Below are positions 38,803 through 49,813 of a stretch of 64,000 nt of DNA, in pieces. Position 1 is the first letter of the stretch; the number at the start of each line of letters is the position of its first letter. The position numbers and the translations under genes are program-made. The stretch is from contig NZ_JOEA01000008.1 in NCBI RefSeq assembly GCF_000719115.1, forward strand, positions 280,145 to 344,144, given 5' to 3'. The notes below the pieces were generated by a model. The model did not search any database, was not told the origin of the DNA, and saw only the letters and a list, made by a program, of their open reading frames with translations. The DNA comes from Lentzea albidocapillata (GTDB lineage Bacteria > Actinomycetota > Actinomycetes > Mycobacteriales > Pseudonocardiaceae).

Positions 38803-39815
38803 AGGGTCTGGCTCAGCGCCTTGATCGGCATCGACAGCTCTTCGAGCATGTCGAGGTCCTGCTGCGCGGGACGGCCGAGGTTCGTCAGGTAGTTGCCGAC
38901 GATGATCGCGTTGATGCCGCCGAGCATGCCCTGCTTCGCACCCAGGTCACCGAACGTCAGCTCACGGCCGCCGGCGAACCGCAGGATCGTGCGCGGCAGC
39001 GCGAGCCGGAACGCGCCGACCGTGCGCAGCGCCTCGGCGCCCTCGACGACCGGGTAGTTCTCGTACGGCGTGCCGGGGTTCGGGATGAGGAAGTTCAGCG
39101 GGACCTCGTCCGGCTCCAGCTCCGCGAGCTGCACGGCGAACTCCGCGCGCTGCGCCAGCGTCTCCCCCATGCCGATGATGCCGCCACAGCAGACCTCCAT
39201 GCCGGCGTCGCGGATCATCCGCAGCGTGTCCCAGCGCTCCTCCCAGGAGTGCGTGGTGACGACCTCCGGGAAGTGCGAGCGGGCGGTCTCGAGGTTGTGG
39301 TTGTAGCGGTGCACGCCCATGGCCACGAGCTCGTCGACCTGCTCCTGCGTGAGCATGCCGAGCGAGCAGGCGATCTGGATGTCGTTGCCGTCCGCGCGGA
39401 TGGCCTTGATGCCGTCACGCACCTGCGAGAGCAGCCGCTTGTCCGGGCCGCGCACGGCCGCGACGATGCAGAACTCGGTCGCGCCGGTGTCACGGGTCTG
39501 CCGCGCCGCGCGGACCAGGCCGGGAATGTCCAGCCACGCCGACCGCACGGGCGAGGGGAACTGGCCCGACTGCGAGCAGAAGTGGCAGTCCTCGGGGCAG
39601 CCACCGGTCTTGAGCGACACGATGCCCTCGACCTCGACCTCGGGGCCGCACCAGCGCTCACGGACCTCGTGCGCCAGTGCGAGCAGCTCGGGGACCCGGT
39701 CCTCGGGGAGCTCCAGCACCTTCAGCACCTGAGCCTCGGTGAGCCCGACGCCTCGTTCGAGCACCTGCTCACGAGCCTCGTCGAGCACGTCGATCTGTTC
39801 CGGTGCTGCGGTCAC
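38799..39815 (-). CDS. bioB: Biotin synthase
   Basis: Radical-SAM sulfur insertion enzyme (338 aa) that turns dethiobiotin into biotin. The radical SAM cluster motif is [13 protein letters not shown] (CxxxCxxC). The SAM/substrate region includes [14 protein letters not shown] and [11 protein letters not shown]. The GTG at 39815 follows AGGAGG at good spacing, so it is preferred over the longer frame from 39857. It is followed by the coupled bsaP. Confidence 0.95.
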   Translation of the reverse strand: MTAAPEQIDVLDEAREQVLERGVGLTEAQVLKVLELPEDRVPELLALAHEVRERWCGPEVEVEGIVSLKTGGCPEDCHFCSQSGQFPSPVRSAWLDIPGLVRAARQTRDTGATEFCIVAAVRGPDKRLLSQVRDGIKAIRADGNDIQIACSLGMLTQEQVDELVAMGVHRYNHNLETARSHFPEVVTTHSWEERWDTLRMIRDAGMEVCCGGIIGMGETLAQRAEFAVQLAELEPDEVPLNFLIPNPGTPYENYPVVEGAEALRTVGAFRLALPRTILRFAGGRELTFGDLGAKQGMLGGINAIIVGNYLTNLGRPAQQDLDMLEELSMPIKALSQTL

Positions 39816-39885
39816 GATCTCTCCTCCTCTGTGGCCTGGCGAGCCAGTGTGCCTCACTGAATCCTTCCTCGTGCAGCGATGTAGG

Positions 39886-40605
39886 TCACTGGACCGCGAA
39901 TTGAGCCGCGAACGTCTCCGGGTCGAACTCCCCGCCGAACCACGGTGAGAACGATCTCCTGGCGACGGTCAGGAAGTCCACCGGGCCGAGCTTCGTCACA
40001 CCCTGCGGCAGCGCGCCGAGCAGCGGTGCGCCCGCCGCCTCCGGCAGGTCGGCCAGGTTCGTGAGCGAGGCGAGGTCGGGGTGCAGCGGCCAGCTGCCCA
40101 CCACGACACCGATCGACTCGAGTCCACGCCGCTGCAACGCCTCGGCCGTCAGCGCGGTCGAGTTCAACGTGCCGAGCCCGGCCTGAGCGACGATCAGGAC
40201 GGGCGCGTTCACCGCCCACGCGATGTCGGCCAGCGTCGAACCGCCCTCGTCGAACCGCACCAGCAGCCCGCCCGCGCCCTCGACCAGCACCAGGTCGTGG
40301 GTCTCGTCGAGCGCGGTGACCTCGGCGGCGACCTCCTTGGGGTGCACGGTGGCCATGCCGGCGCGTCTCGCCGCGGTGGCGGGGGCCAGCGGGTCGGGGT
40401 ATCTGGCCAGCTCACGGGTCGTCACGTCGCCCGCCAGCCGCGCCACCTCCGCCACGTCGCCAGGCTCGCCGGGCAGCAGGCCGGTCTGCGCGGGCTTGAG
40501 CACCGCGACCCGTCTGCCTTCTGCCCTGGCCAGCGCCGCGATGCCCGCGGTCACGGCGGTCTTGCCGACCTCGGTCCCGGTTCCGGTGATCACCAGCACG
40601 CTCAC
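39886..40605 (-). CDS. bioD: Dethiobiotin synthetase
   Basis: ATP-dependent enzyme of biotin synthesis (239 aa). The P-loop is [14 protein letters not shown] at the N-terminus; [13 protein letters not shown] [16 protein letters not shown] and [14 protein letters not shown] are conserved. I chose the GTG at 40605 because TACAGT lies 8 nt before it (leaderless) and the family starts MSVLVxTGT; the GTG at 40611 is possible. bioF, usually just upstream, is missing. Confidence 0.93.
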   Translation of the reverse strand: MSVLVITGTGTEVGKTAVTAGIAALARAEGRRVAVLKPAQTGLLPGEPGDVAEVARLAGDVTTRELARYPDPLAPATAARRAGMATVHPKEVAAEVTALDETHDLVLVEGAGGLLVRFDEGGSTLADIAWAVNAPVLIVAQAGLGTLNSTALTAEALQRRGLESIGVVVGSWPLHPDLASLTNLADLPEAAGAPLLGALPQGVTKLGPVDFLTVARRSFSPWFGGEFDPETFAAQFAVQ

Positions 40606-40647
40606 AGGCACTCACTGTATTGGACGGCTGCTCCTCCGGAGACAGCG

Positions 40648-40668
40648 GCAAGGTCGACGCGACCTTGC
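40648..40668. promoter_or_regulatory. 21-bp inverted repeat between bioD and the glutaredoxin gene
   Basis: GCAAGGTCG-ACG-CGACCTTGC has perfect 9-bp arms. It covers the -35 position of the glutaredoxin promoter (its -10, TACCGT, is at 40679-40684) and lies upstream of the bioD -10 (40614-40619). It is a candidate operator for a biotin or redox regulator. Confidence 0.5.
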
Positions 40669-40690
40669 GGCCGTCACCTACCGTAAGGGC

Positions 40691-40933
40691 ATGACCGAGC
40701 AACCGATCGTGATGTACGGCGCCGAATGGTGTGGCGACTGCCGCCGGGCCAAGTCGTGGCTGACCCGCAACAACGTGCCGTTCACCTACGTCGACGTCGA
40801 GCACGACGACGAGGCGCGGGACAGGGCGATCGAGATCTCCGGCCGCAAGCAGATCCCCGTCGTCGTGCTCCCGAACGGTGAGTTCATGGTCGAGCCGACC
40901 GACACTCAGCTCGCGGCCGCGATCACTCCCTGA
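40691..40933 (+). CDS. Glutaredoxin-like protein (mycoredoxin type)
   Basis: Thioredoxin-fold disulfide oxidoreductase of 80 aa. The active site is WCGDC at residues 13-17, followed by [11 protein letters not shown] with the cis-Pro loop. In mycothiol-making actinomycetes this class reduces mixed disulfides with mycothiol; the CGDC variant differs from the CGYC of Mrx1. It sits between bioA and bioD on the opposite strand, where bioF would normally be, and its end overlaps bioA by 28 bp. Confidence 0.82.
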   Translation: MTEQPIVMYGAEWCGDCRRAKSWLTRNNVPFTYVDVEHDDEARDRAIEISGRKQIPVVVLPNGEFMVEPTDTQLAAAITP

Positions 40934-42171
40934 CAGATCGCCGCGATGTCGTCGTCCGTGCTGATGAACGGCGGCATCGTGTAGATCAGGTCGCGGAACG
41001 GCCGCAGCCAGACGCCCGCGTCAACCGCGGCGCGAGTGGCTCGGGCCATGTCCACGGGCTCATGCAGCTGCACGACACCGATGGCGCCCAGCACGCGCAC
41101 GTCCCGAACGCCGGGCAACGCGCGTGCGGGCGCGAGTCCTGCCGTCAGACCGGCGGAGATGCGGGCGACCTCGCGCTTCCAGTCCTGGGACAGCAGCAGG
41201 TCGATCGACGCCAGCGACACCGCCGCAGCCAGCGGGTTGCCCATGAACGTCGGCCCGTGCGCGAGCACCGGCACCTCGCCCCTGCTGATCCCGTCCGCCA
41301 CCCGTGACGTGCACAGGGTGGCGGCCATCGTCAGGTACCCGCCGGTCAGCGACTTGCCCAGGCACATGACGTCCGGGCTGACGTTCGCGTGATCGGCACC
41401 GAACAGCTCGCCCGTGCGGCCGAAGCCCGTGGCGATCTCGTCGAACACCAGCAGCACATCGTGCGTGTATGCCAGCTCGCGCAACACGTGCAGGTAGCGC
41501 GGGTCGTGGAAGCGCATGCCCCCGGCGCCCTGCACGACCGGCTCGACGATGATCGCGGCGAGTTCGTCCGCGTGTTCCTCGATCAGGTCGGCGAGGTGCT
41601 GGACGTACGCGGTGTCCATCTCGGCCGGCGGCGCGTCCGCGAACACCTGCTGCGGCAGAATCCCGCGCCACAGCGAATGCATCCCGCCCTCGGGGTCGCA
41701 GACGGACATCGGGTTGAACGTGTCGCCGTGGTAGCCGCCGCGCCACGTCAGCAGGCGGTGCTTCTCCGGCCGGTTCTGCGAGCGCCAGTACTGCAGGCAC
41801 ATCTTCACGGCGACCTCGACCGACACCGAGCCGGAGTCGCAGAGGAACACGTGCTGCAACGGTTCGGGGGTGATCTCGACGAGCTTCGCGCTGAGCCTGA
41901 TGGCGGGCTCGTGCGTGAGACCGCCGAACATCACGTGGCTCATCCTGCCGAGCTGCTCGGTGACGGCCGCGTCCAGCACGGGGTGGCGGTAGCCGTGGAT
42001 GGCCGCCCACCACGACGACATGCCGTCGACGAGCTCGCGGCCGTCCGCGAGCGTCAGCCGGACACCCGAGGCCTCCGAGACGAGCAACGGTTCCTGGGTG
42101 CCCGGCATCGGGCCGTACGGGTGCCAGACGTGCGCCTGGTCGAGCTTCAGCAGGTCGTCCACCCGCAGCAC
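40906..42171 (-). CDS. bioA: Adenosylmethionine-8-amino-7-oxononanoate aminotransferase
   Basis: PLP enzyme (421 aa) that converts KAPA to DAPA using SAM as amino donor. Diagnostic segments are [25 protein letters not shown], the PLP-Asp in [15 protein letters not shown] and the Schiff-base Lys in [15 protein letters not shown]. The start is GTG, one base after the P450 stop, so it is probably co-transcribed with the P450. Confidence 0.95.
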   Translation of the reverse strand: MLRVDDLLKLDQAHVWHPYGPMPGTQEPLLVSEASGVRLTLADGRELVDGMSSWWAAIHGYRHPVLDAAVTEQLGRMSHVMFGGLTHEPAIRLSAKLVEITPEPLQHVFLCDSGSVSVEVAVKMCLQYWRSQNRPEKHRLLTWRGGYHGDTFNPMSVCDPEGGMHSLWRGILPQQVFADAPPAEMDTAYVQHLADLIEEHADELAAIIVEPVVQGAGGMRFHDPRYLHVLRELAYTHDVLLVFDEIATGFGRTGELFGADHANVSPDVMCLGKSLTGGYLTMAATLCTSRVADGISRGEVPVLAHGPTFMGNPLAAAVSLASIDLLLSQDWKREVARISAGLTAGLAPARALPGVRDVRVLGAIGVVQLHEPVDMARATRAAVDAGVWLRPFRDLIYTMPPFISTDDDIAAICQGVIAAAS

Positions 42172-42172
42172 A

Positions 42173-43378
42173 TTAGGCGAGGCGGACGGGCAGGGTGTGC
42201 AGGCCGCGGATCAGCGTGCTGTCCCGCCACACCAACGTCTCCGGCTCCGCGGCCAGCGTCAGGTTCGGGAACCGGTCGAGCAGCTGCGTCAGCGCCACGT
42301 CGAACTCCAGCCGGGCCAGCGGCGCGCCGAGGCAGAAGTGGATGCCGTGACCGAACGCCACGTGCCCCTGCGCCGACCGCGTCACGTCGAGCTTGTCCGC
42401 ATCGGCGTACTTCGCGGGGTCGCGGTTCGCGGCGACCAGCGACACCATCAGGATCTCGCCGGCGGGCACCGTGACGCCGCCGAGCTCGAGGTCCTCCCTG
42501 GTGTAGCGGAAGGTCGCGACGTTGACCGGGCCCTCCAGCCGCAGGAACTCCTCGGTGCTCGCCGGGATCAACTCGGGGCGGTCCTTGAGGATCTGCAGCT
42601 GGTCCGGGTTCCTCAGCAACGACAGCACCGCGTTGCCGATGAGGTTCACCGTCGTCTCGTGGCCCGCCACGAGCAGCAGGAACGCCATCGAGATCAGCTC
42701 TTCGGTGTTCAGCCGGTCACCGGAGTCGTCGGCGTGCACGAGAGCGGAGAAGAACGTGTCGTCGGGCTCGGCCTGGGCGATGGCCGTGACGTGCTGGAAG
42801 AGGAAGCCGGCCATCGCGGACGCGGCGGCCTGCACCTGGTCCGGCGTACCGAAGGACAGCAGCTGGTTCGACCACTCGCGGAAGTCGTCGCGGTTGTCGA
42901 TCGGGATGCCGAGCAGCTCGCAGATGACGGTGATGGGCAGCGGGAACGCGAACGCCTCCAGCAGGTCGACCTCGTCGCCGTCGTTGAGCTTGGCGATCAG
43001 CTCGGCCGCGATCTCCTGCACACGTGGGCGCATCAGCTCGATGCGACGGGCGGTGAACGCCTTGGTCACGAGCTTGCGCAGCCGGGTGTGGCCCGGCGGG
43101 TCCATGTTGAGCATGTGCACGGCGAGCGTGGGTTCGATCTCGCGGCGCTGGTCGGTGTCGGGAGAGTGCACGGCCATCAGGTGGCCGCCCTCCGCGATGT
43201 TCTTGCTGACCTGCGGAGCGGTGAGGGCGATCTTCGCCTCGTCGTACCGAGTCACGAGCCAGACCTTGAGCCCGCGCGGCATGTGGACTTCCTGCACGGG
43301 CCCCTCGGCACGCAGCATGTCGTGCACGTGGTGCGGGTTCTGGACGTAGTCGTCGGGCAACTGGGTGAGTGTCGTCAC
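42173..43378 (-). CDS. Cytochrome P450 (CYP107-like) adjoining bioA
   Basis: Soluble bacterial P450 of 401 aa. The haem-Cys loop is [17 protein letters not shown], the I-helix oxygen-activation site LLVAGHETT and the ExxR motif EEFLRLEG. It resembles CYP107-type enzymes, the group that includes the pimelate-forming BioI of Bacillus. Its stop (TAA) is one base from the bioA start, which suggests a shared message and perhaps a role in pimeloyl supply; secondary metabolism is the alternative. No ferredoxin gene adjoins. Confidence 0.9.
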   Translation of the reverse strand: MTTLTQLPDDYVQNPHHVHDMLRAEGPVQEVHMPRGLKVWLVTRYDEAKIALTAPQVSKNIAEGGHLMAVHSPDTDQRREIEPTLAVHMLNMDPPGHTRLRKLVTKAFTARRIELMRPRVQEIAAELIAKLNDGDEVDLLEAFAFPLPITVICELLGIPIDNRDDFREWSNQLLSFGTPDQVQAAASAMAGFLFQHVTAIAQAEPDDTFFSALVHADDSGDRLNTEELISMAFLLLVAGHETTVNLIGNAVLSLLRNPDQLQILKDRPELIPASTEEFLRLEGPVNVATFRYTREDLELGGVTVPAGEILMVSLVAANRDPAKYADADKLDVTRSAQGHVAFGHGIHFCLGAPLARLEFDVALTQLLDRFPNLTLAAEPETLVWRDSTLIRGLHTLPVRLA

Positions 43379-43434
43379 CTCACCCAGTTAACCCCGTTTA
43401 CTCAACCCTCGCCACTATTTCCGAAGCCAGGCGA

Positions 43435-46400
43435 TCAACGCTGGATGGTGACGCCGCGGATGGTCTTGAGATCACCGAAGAGCGACGGCGTCGTGCTGAC
43501 CCGGTAGTTGTCCACCACCAGCATCTCCTTCGACTTGTCGCGCTTCTGCACCTCCAGGTGCACGGCGACCTGACCCTCGTGCGACTTGAACACGATCTTG
43601 AGTTCCTCGATCAACTCCGGCGTCAGCGTCTTGGTGTGCAGCCCGAGCACGAGCGGCGGGTCCGCGCCGGGGTTGGCCTCCGCGTCGCTGATGTCGAGCG
43701 GGACGACGCCGTCACCGAAGATCGCCATCTTGTCCTCGCGCCAGTTCACGCGGCCCTTCACGCACACGGCGGAGTCGAGCTCCAGGTCGTCGCGCAGCAC
43801 CTCGTAGGACTTCGGGAAGAACAGGACCTCGATGGACGCGTCCAGGTCCTCGATGACCGTGATCGCCCACGGCAGGCCGTTCTTGTTCACCCGGCGCTCG
43901 ATCGACGAGATCATGCCCGAGACGATCAGCTCGCCTTCCTTGGGCGGATCGTCGAGCACGACCGCGATCGGCCGCGGCGCGTACTTGCGCAGGATCCGCT
44001 CGGCGCCGTCGAGGGGGTGCGAGGACACGTACAGCCCCAGCATCTCCTTCTCGAGGCTGAGCATCTGCTTGCGCGGGTACTCGTCCGTGCCGAACTTGAG
44101 GTGCGCCAGCGGTGAGCTGCTGTCGTCCTGGTCGTCGGCGCTGTCGCCACCGAACAGGTCGAACTGCCCCTCCGCCTCCTTGCGCTTGATCGGGACGACG
44201 GCGTCGACCGCGTCCTCGTGCACCTGGATCAGCGAGAGCCTGGGGTGGCCGAACGCGTCGAACGCGCCTGCCTTGATCAGCGACTCGATCACGCGCTTGT
44301 TGCAGGCGACGAGCTCGGACTTGTCCATGAAGTCCGTGAAGGACGTGTAGGCGCCCTTCTCCCGGCGGCTCTTGATGATCGACTCGACGACGTTCGCGCC
44401 GACGTTGCGGATCGCGCCCAGGCCGAAGCGGATGTCCGTGCCGACCGCACCGAAGCGCAGCGCCGACTCGTTGACGTCCGGCGGGAGGACCTTGATGCCC
44501 AGGCGGCGGCACTCGGCGAGGTAGACCGCCGACTTGTCCTTGTTGTCACCGACCGACGTCAGCAGGGCGGCCATGTACTCGGCGCGGAAGTTCGCCTTGA
44601 GGTACGCCGTCCAGTACGAGATCAGGCCGTACGCGGCCGCGTGCGACTTGTTGAACGCGTAGCCGGCGAACGGGAGGATCGTGTCCCACAGCGCCTGGAT
44701 CGCCTCGTCGGAGAAGCCGCGCGGGTCGTTGCGCATGCCCTCGCGGAAGCCCTCGAACTCCTTGGCCAGGACCTCGGCCTTCTTCTTGCCCATGGCCTTG
44801 CGGAGCACGTCCGCGCGGCCCATCGAGTAGCCCGCGACCTCCTGGGCGATGAACATGATCTGCTCTTGGTAGACGATCAGACCGTGCGTCTCGCCGAGGA
44901 TCACCTTGAGCGGTTCCTCGAGCTGCGGGTGGATCGGCTTGACTTCCTGACGGCCGTTCTTGCGGTCCGCGTAGTCGTTGTGCGCGTTCACACCCATCGG
45001 ACCGGGGCGGTACAGCGCGCCGACCGCGACGATGTCCTCGAACGTCGTCGGCTGCATCCGGCGCAGCAGGTCGCGCATCGGCCCGCCGTCCAGCTGGAAC
45101 ACGCCGAGCGTGTCACCCCGGCCGAGCAGCGCGTAGGTCTCCGGGTCGTCGAGCGTGAGCTTGTCGAAGTCCGGGACCGCGTCCTTGCCGCGGTTGGCCT
45201 CGATGTTCTCGATCGCGTCGCCCATCACCGTGAGGTTGCGCAGCCCGAGGAAGTCCATCTTCAGCAGGCCGATGTTCTCGCACGACGGGTAGTCCCAGCC
45301 GGTGATGAACGAGCCGTCGTCGCGGTACCAGAGGGGGATGGACTCCGTGAGCGGGTCCTTCGACATGATCACCGCGCAGGCGTGCACACCGGCGTTGCGG
45401 ATCAGGCCCTCGAGACCGAGCGCGGTGTCGAAGATCTCCTTCACCTGCGAGTCGGTCTCCAGCAGCGACCGGACCTCGGCGGCCTCGCCGTAGCGCGGGT
45501 GACTCTTGTTGACGATGCCGTTGAGCGGGATGTCCTTCGCCATGATCGGCGGCGGCAGCGCCTTCGAGATCTTGTCGGCGATCGCGAAGCCCGGCTGGCC
45601 GTGGTGCACGCGCGCCGAGTCCTTCAGCGCGGCCTTGGTCTTAATCGTGCCGAACGTGATCACCTGGGCGACCTTGTCCGTGCCGTACTTCTCACTGGCG
45701 TAGCGGATCATCTCGCCACGACGGCGGTCGTCGAAGTCGATGTCGATGTCGGGCATGGCGGTGCGCTCGGGGTTCAGGAACCGCTCGAACAGCAGACCGT
45801 GCGGGATCGGGTCGATGTTCGTGATGCCCATCGCCCACGACACGGCCGCGCCCGCGGCCGAACCACGGCCGGGACCGACGCGGATGCCCACGCTGCGGGC
45901 GTAGCTGATCAGGTCGGCGACGATCAGGAAGTACGCCGGGAAGCCCTTGTCGATGATGACCTTGGCCTCGAAGTCACAGCGCTTGATGTACTCGTCCGGA
46001 ACCTCCCGGCCCTCGAACCGCCACTCGAGGCCGCGCCGGATCTCCTTGCGGAACCAGGAGGCCTGGTCCTCGCCCTCGGGGACCTCGAAGTTCGGGATGC
46101 GGTCCTTGACGGTCCAGATGTCCTCGTAGGACTCGACCATCGACGCGACCAGCAGCGTGTTGTCGCACGCCTCCGGGAGGTCCTTCCAGATCTCCCGCAT
46201 CTCCTCGGACGACTTCAGGTAGTAGCCGTCGCCGTCGAACTTGAACCGGTTCGGGTCGGTCAGCATCTTGCCGGACTGCACGCAGAGCAACGCCGAGTGC
46301 GTGTCCGCCTGATCCTTGGTGACGTAGTGGCTGTCGTTCGTCGCGAGCGGCGGGATGCCGAGCTTCCTGCTGATCTCCAGCAGGCCGTCGCGGACCCGGC

Positions 46401-46992
46401 GCTCGATCTCCAGGCCGTGGTCCATCAACTCCAGGAAGAAGTTGTCCTTGCCGAAGATGTCGCGGTAGTCGGACGCGGCCTGGAACGCCTCGTCGACCTG
46501 ACCGAGCCGCAGCCGGGTCTGCACCTCGCCGGACGGGCAGCCGGTCGTCGCGATGATGCCGTCGGCGTGCTCCGAGACGAGCTCGCGGTCCATGCGGGGC
46601 TTGTAGTAGTAGCCCGTCTTGCTGGCCTCGGTGTGCAGCCGGAAGAGGTTCCGCAGTCCGTCCGCGTTGCGCGCCCACATCGTCATGTGGGTGTACGCGC
46701 CGGCACCGGAGATGTCGTCGCTGCGCTGACCGGGATCGCCCCAGGCGACCGGCTTCTTGTGCAGGCGGTTGTGCGGGGCGAGGTAGGCCTCGATGCCGAT
46801 GATCGGCTTGATGCCGGTCTTCATCGCCGTTTGGTAGAACTCGTCGGACCCGTACATGTTGCCGTGGTCGCTCATGCCGACAGCGGTCATGCCGAGCCGC
46901 CCGGCCTCCTCGAACAGCGGGGCCACCTTGGCCGCACCGTCGAGCATCGAGTACTCGGTGTGCACGTGCAGATGCACAAACGAGTCCGCCAC
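43435..46992 (-). CDS. dnaE: DNA polymerase III alpha subunit
   Basis: Replicative polymerase of 1185 aa, the DnaE1 size. The PHP domain opens the protein ([18 protein letters not shown]). The catalytic aspartates are in [17 protein letters not shown] helix-hairpin-helix region and an OB-fold ([25 protein letters not shown]) follow near the C-terminus. It is a single gene facing the AsnC-like gene across a 168-bp divergent gap. Confidence 0.97.
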   Translation of the reverse strand: MADSFVHLHVHTEYSMLDGAAKVAPLFEEAGRLGMTAVGMSDHGNMYGSDEFYQTAMKTGIKPIIGIEAYLAPHNRLHKKPVAWGDPGQRSDDISGAGAYTHMTMWARNADGLRNLFRLHTEASKTGYYYKPRMDRELVSEHADGIIATTGCPSGEVQTRLRLGQVDEAFQAASDYRDIFGKDNFFLELMDHGLEIERRVRDGLLEISRKLGIPPLATNDSHYVTKDQADTHSALLCVQSGKMLTDPNRFKFDGDGYYLKSSEEMREIWKDLPEACDNTLLVASMVESYEDIWTVKDRIPNFEVPEGEDQASWFRKEIRRGLEWRFEGREVPDEYIKRCDFEAKVIIDKGFPAYFLIVADLISYARSVGIRVGPGRGSAAGAAVSWAMGITNIDPIPHGLLFERFLNPERTAMPDIDIDFDDRRRGEMIRYASEKYGTDKVAQVITFGTIKTKAALKDSARVHHGQPGFAIADKISKALPPPIMAKDIPLNGIVNKSHPRYGEAAEVRSLLETDSQVKEIFDTALGLEGLIRNAGVHACAVIMSKDPLTESIPLWYRDDGSFITGWDYPSCENIGLLKMDFLGLRNLTVMGDAIENIEANRGKDAVPDFDKLTLDDPETYALLGRGDTLGVFQLDGGPMRDLLRRMQPTTFEDIVAVGALYRPGPMGVNAHNDYADRKNGRQEVKPIHPQLEEPLKVILGETHGLIVYQEQIMFIAQEVAGYSMGRADVLRKAMGKKKAEVLAKEFEGFREGMRNDPRGFSDEAIQALWDTILPFAGYAFNKSHAAAYGLISYWTAYLKANFRAEYMAALLTSVGDNKDKSAVYLAECRRLGIKVLPPDVNESALRFGAVGTDIRFGLGAIRNVGANVVESIIKSRREKGAYTSFTDFMDKSELVACNKRVIESLIKAGAFDAFGHPRLSLIQVHEDAVDAVVPIKRKEAEGQFDLFGGDSADDQDDSSSPLAHLKFGTDEYPRKQMLSLEKEMLGLYVSSHPLDGAERILRKYAPRPIAVVLDDPPKEGELIVSGMISSIERRVNKNGLPWAITVIEDLDASIEVLFFPKSYEVLRDDLELDSAVCVKGRVNWREDKMAIFGDGVVPLDISDAEANPGADPPLVLGLHTKTLTPELIEELKIVFKSHEGQVAVHLEVQKRDKSKEMLVVDNYRVSTTPSLFGDLKTIRGVTIQR

Positions 46993-47147
46993 GGTACCTC
47001 CATGAGATCGAACGGACGCGTGGGAAGGACGCGAATTCCGGATCTGCCAACCCTATCCCGCCTCGAAGATCACCTGTCGGAGGCTCCAGGGTTTGTCTGG
47101 GTGATCTCGATCCGGTAGGCGGTGACATGGTGGTCACGACCGCCGGG

Positions 47148-47153
47148 TAGCGT
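47148..47153 (+). promoter_or_regulatory. -10 hexamer for the AsnC-like gene (leaderless)
   Basis: TAGCGT lies 7 nt before the GTG at 47161. The repeat GTGAC-ATGGTG-GTCAC just upstream (around 47122-47137) could be an operator. Confidence 0.45.
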
Positions 47154-47160
47154 TCTTTTC

Positions 47161-48000
47161 GTGGTGCCCCCCGATCCCGTAGACGCTCGCCTGCTCGCCG
47201 TTCTCGCCGAGTCGGGCCGCGCCGCCGTGCACGAGATCGCCCAGCGCCTGGGCATGGACCCGCGCGAGGCCGCCATGCGCCTGATCACCCTCTCGGGCAG
47301 CGGCCTGCCGTTGCTGGTGGGTGTGGAGTGCGACCCGAACGGCGTGCGCAGGGCCCTCGCGAACGCCGCCGCCTACGGCAGCTACGTGGGCGGTCCGCCG
47401 TCCGGCCCGCACGCGGTGCACCAGAGCGGCCCCCACCCGGTCCAGCAGCAGCCCTACGGTCCGCAGGGCCCGGTCAGCCAGCCGTTCCCCACCCAGCAGC
47501 CGCCCCAGGCCACCTGGGGTCCGCCCCAGTCCGCAGGCTGGGTGCGCGCGGACCAGCCGCAGCCCAAGCCCGTCGTCTCGCGGACCGGCAAGATCGGCTC
47601 GGTGCTGGAGGCGGACAGCCTCGAAGGCGCCCGTCTCACCATCCAGCTGGTCGAGGTCGTCGACCCGGCCGACTTCCTGTTCACGGCGGCCGGCTACAAG
47701 CTCGCCGAGGGCGAACGGTCCGTGGTCGTGCACACCGAGGTGACGAACACCTCGCAGGTCCCGTACACCTCGCTGCCGGACATGTACCTGGTCCTCGTGA
47801 CCAAGACCGGCGAGACCGTGACGAAGGCGCCCGTCTCGCTGTCCTCCCGGCCCGCGCACAAGCTCGGCGTGCAGCCGGGCGAGACGACGGGCGGGCACAG
47901 CGTGTTCGTGCTGCCCGACGAGACCCAGGTGATCCAGGTTCGCTGGAGCGTGCGCCCCGAGGTCGACCTGAACACCCTGGTCTGGACCGTCGAAGACTGA
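47161..48000 (+). CDS. AsnC-type HTH protein with Pro/Gln-rich linker
   Basis: Protein of 279 aa in three parts. An AsnC/Lrp-like helix-turn-helix at the N-terminus (VDARLLAVLAESGRAAVHEIAQRLGMDPREAAMRL) is followed by a flexible Pro/Gln/Gly linker (about 75-140). The C-terminal domain resembles extracytoplasmic DUF4352-like beta sandwiches (VVHTEVTNTSQVPYTSLPD). No TM helix is obvious. This HTH-plus-sandwich arrangement is unusual. The start at 47161 is chosen from the -10 spacing; function is unknown. Confidence 0.65.
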   Translation: MVPPDPVDARLLAVLAESGRAAVHEIAQRLGMDPREAAMRLITLSGSGLPLLVGVECDPNGVRRALANAAAYGSYVGGPPSGPHAVHQSGPHPVQQQPYGPQGPVSQPFPTQQPPQATWGPPQSAGWVRADQPQPKPVVSRTGKIGSVLEADSLEGARLTIQLVEVVDPADFLFTAAGYKLAEGERSVVVHTEVTNTSQVPYTSLPDMYLVLVTKTGETVTKAPVSLSSRPAHKLGVQPGETTGGHSVFVLPDETQVIQVRWSVRPEVDLNTLVWTVED

Positions 48001-48003
48001 GCA

Positions 48004-48040
48004 CACCGGTTGACATCAGGCGCAACGTCGTCAACCGGTG
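48004..48040. terminator. Bidirectional hairpin between convergent genes
   Basis: CACCGGTTGAC and GTCAACCGGTG (11-bp perfect arms) flank a 15-nt loop, between the stop codons of the AsnC-like and pseudouridine synthase genes. A terminator for both is the simplest reading. Confidence 0.65.
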
Positions 48041-48056
48041 ATTTGCCCAGACGCAA

Positions 48057-48986
48057 TCAGCCCTCTTCGCGCAGCTTCTCCAGCGACACGAACAGGTCCT
48101 CCGGGTACTCCGACGTGTACGAGACCCACTGACCGTCCGCCGGGTGGTGGAACCCGAGCTGACGCGCGTGCAGCCATTGCCGCGTCACCCCGAGCCGCTT
48201 GGCCAGCGTCGGGTCGGCCCCGTACGTCAGGTCGCCCACGCACGGGTGGTGCAGCGCCGAGAAGTGCACACGGATCTGGTGCGTGCGCCCGGTCTCCAGG
48301 TGCACCTCGACGAACGACGCCGCGCGGAACGCCTCGATGACCTCGTAGTGCGTGATGGACGGCTTGCCGTCCTGCATCACGGCGAACTTGTAGTCGTGCT
48401 TGGGGTGGCGGTCGATCGGGGCGTCGATGGTGCCCTTGATCGGGTCCGGGTGGCCCTGCACGAGCGCGTGGTAGACCTTGTCGACGGTCCGCTCTTTGAA
48501 GGCGTGCTTCAGCGCCGAGTACGCGGACTCGGACTTCGCGACGACCATCACGCCGGTCGTGCCGACGTCGAGCCGGTGCACGACGCCCTGGCGCTCGGCG
48601 GCTCCGGACGTGGCGACACGGTGGCCGCCGGCGAGGAGCCCTCCGACAACGGTCGGCCCGGTCCAGCCCGGTGACGGGTGCACGGCGACCCCGACGGGCT
48701 TGTCGACGACGATGATGTCGTCGTCCTCGTGGACGATGACCAGGCCCTCGACGGGGATCGCCTGGACGGTGATCGGCTGCGGCGGCGCCGGCAGCGTGAT
48801 CTCCAGCATCGACCCGGCCGTGAGCCGGTCGGACTTGCCGACGACCCGGCCGTCGACCAGCACCTCGTCGGCGTCGGCGATGGACGCGACGACGGTGCGG
48901 GACAAGCCGAGCAGCTTCGCGAGACCGGCGTCGACGCGCATGCCGTCCAGACCGTCGGGAATGGGCAGCGTTCGGTATCCGCTCAC
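48057..48986 (-). CDS. RluA/RluD-family pseudouridine synthase
   Basis: Protein of 309 aa with an N-terminal S4 RNA-binding domain (about 15-75) and a catalytic domain. The active-site Asp is in [19 protein letters not shown], and the C-terminal [13 protein letters not shown] is typical. It probably modifies 23S rRNA as RluD does. It follows lspA by 54 bp, the common lspA-rluD pairing. Confidence 0.93.
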   Translation of the reverse strand: MSGYRTLPIPDGLDGMRVDAGLAKLLGLSRTVVASIADADEVLVDGRVVGKSDRLTAGSMLEITLPAPPQPITVQAIPVEGLVIVHEDDDIIVVDKPVGVAVHPSPGWTGPTVVGGLLAGGHRVATSGAAERQGVVHRLDVGTTGVMVVAKSESAYSALKHAFKERTVDKVYHALVQGHPDPIKGTIDAPIDRHPKHDYKFAVMQDGKPSITHYEVIEAFRAASFVEVHLETGRTHQIRVHFSALHHPCVGDLTYGADPTLAKRLGVTRQWLHARQLGFHHPADGQWVSYTSEYPEDLFVSLEKLREEG

Positions 48987-49040
48987 GCGGGGCCTCTACC
49001 TTCTTCTTCTTGCAGAACCTGCTGAAACTACCAGGAGCGG

Positions 49041-49805
49041 CTACTTCGACTCCTGCAGACCGTCCTGCTCCACGAGGGGCTCGGCCCGCTTGTGAACGGT
49101 TCCGTCGTAGTCGTGCTGCAGGAGCGCCAGGATGATGATCGTCACGCCACCGCAGACGATCGCCATGTCCGCGACGTTGAACACCGGCCACACCCGGCCG
49201 TACGGGTCGAACAGCGACAGGAAGTCGACGACGTGGCCGCGCATCGGGCCCGGCTCGCGGAAGAGTCGGTCGGCGAGGTTGCCGACGGCGCCGCCCAGCA
49301 CCAGGCCGAGGCCGACGGCCCAGCCCTGGGAGCGAAGGTTGCGCGAGATCCAGACGATGAACCCGGCGACGCCGAACGCGATCAGCGCGAGGATCCACGT
49401 CATGCTCTCCGCCAGGCCGAACGCGGCGCCGGGGTTGCGGACGAACGTCAGGTAGAGCACGCCGCCGAACAGCTTGATCGGGTCGGCGCCCTCGAGGAAC
49501 GCGACGGACACGACTTTGGTGAGCACGTCGAGGGCCAGCACGCCGGCCGCCAGGATCGCGAGGATCTTCGTCCTCGGTTCCGGCAGCGAGCCGGAGATCG
49601 AACCGGAGATCGGGAACTCGTCGTCGTCCTCCACCTTCGCGGGGGACTCCGCGGGTTTCTCCCCCGCGGCCGGCTCCTCGACCACGATCGCGGGCGCCGC
49701 GACCGTCTCGGGTTCGCTGACCTGCGCTTCCGCCGGTTCGTCAGCGACCTTCCCGGAGGCTTTCTCCTCGGCCTTGGACTCGTCACTCACCAGGTCATTG
49801 TCCAC
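49041..49805 (-). CDS. lspA: Lipoprotein signal peptidase
   Basis: Aspartic membrane protease of 254 aa that removes signal peptides from diacylglyceryl prolipoproteins. The catalytic Asp pair is in GGAVGNLADRLFREPG and VFNVADMAI; VRNPGAAFGL and VVDFLSL are conserved. It carries an extra N-terminal cytoplasmic extension of about 75 residues rich in Glu, Ala and Pro. The start is a GTG at 49805 (another at 49790). Lgt at 2764-3777 acts just before it in the pathway. Confidence 0.94.
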   Translation of the reverse strand: MDNDLVSDESKAEEKASGKVADEPAEAQVSEPETVAAPAIVVEEPAAGEKPAESPAKVEDDDEFPISGSISGSLPEPRTKILAILAAGVLALDVLTKVVSVAFLEGADPIKLFGGVLYLTFVRNPGAAFGLAESMTWILALIAFGVAGFIVWISRNLRSQGWAVGLGLVLGGAVGNLADRLFREPGPMRGHVVDFLSLFDPYGRVWPVFNVADMAIVCGGVTIIILALLQHDYDGTVHKRAEPLVEQDGLQESK

Positions 49806-49813
49806 TACAGGGA

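Noticed and set aside
44218..47118. 966-codon open frame antisense to dnaE
   Set aside because: It mirrors the codon pattern of dnaE, is rich in Arg/Val/Asp/His with no domain, and such antisense frames are usual in high-GC DNA.
48004..48040. Second binding site for the HTH/Clp-N protein
   Set aside because: The hairpin shares GTTGAC/GTCAAC with the 14-kb operator, but its place between two convergent stop codons is fully explained as a terminator.
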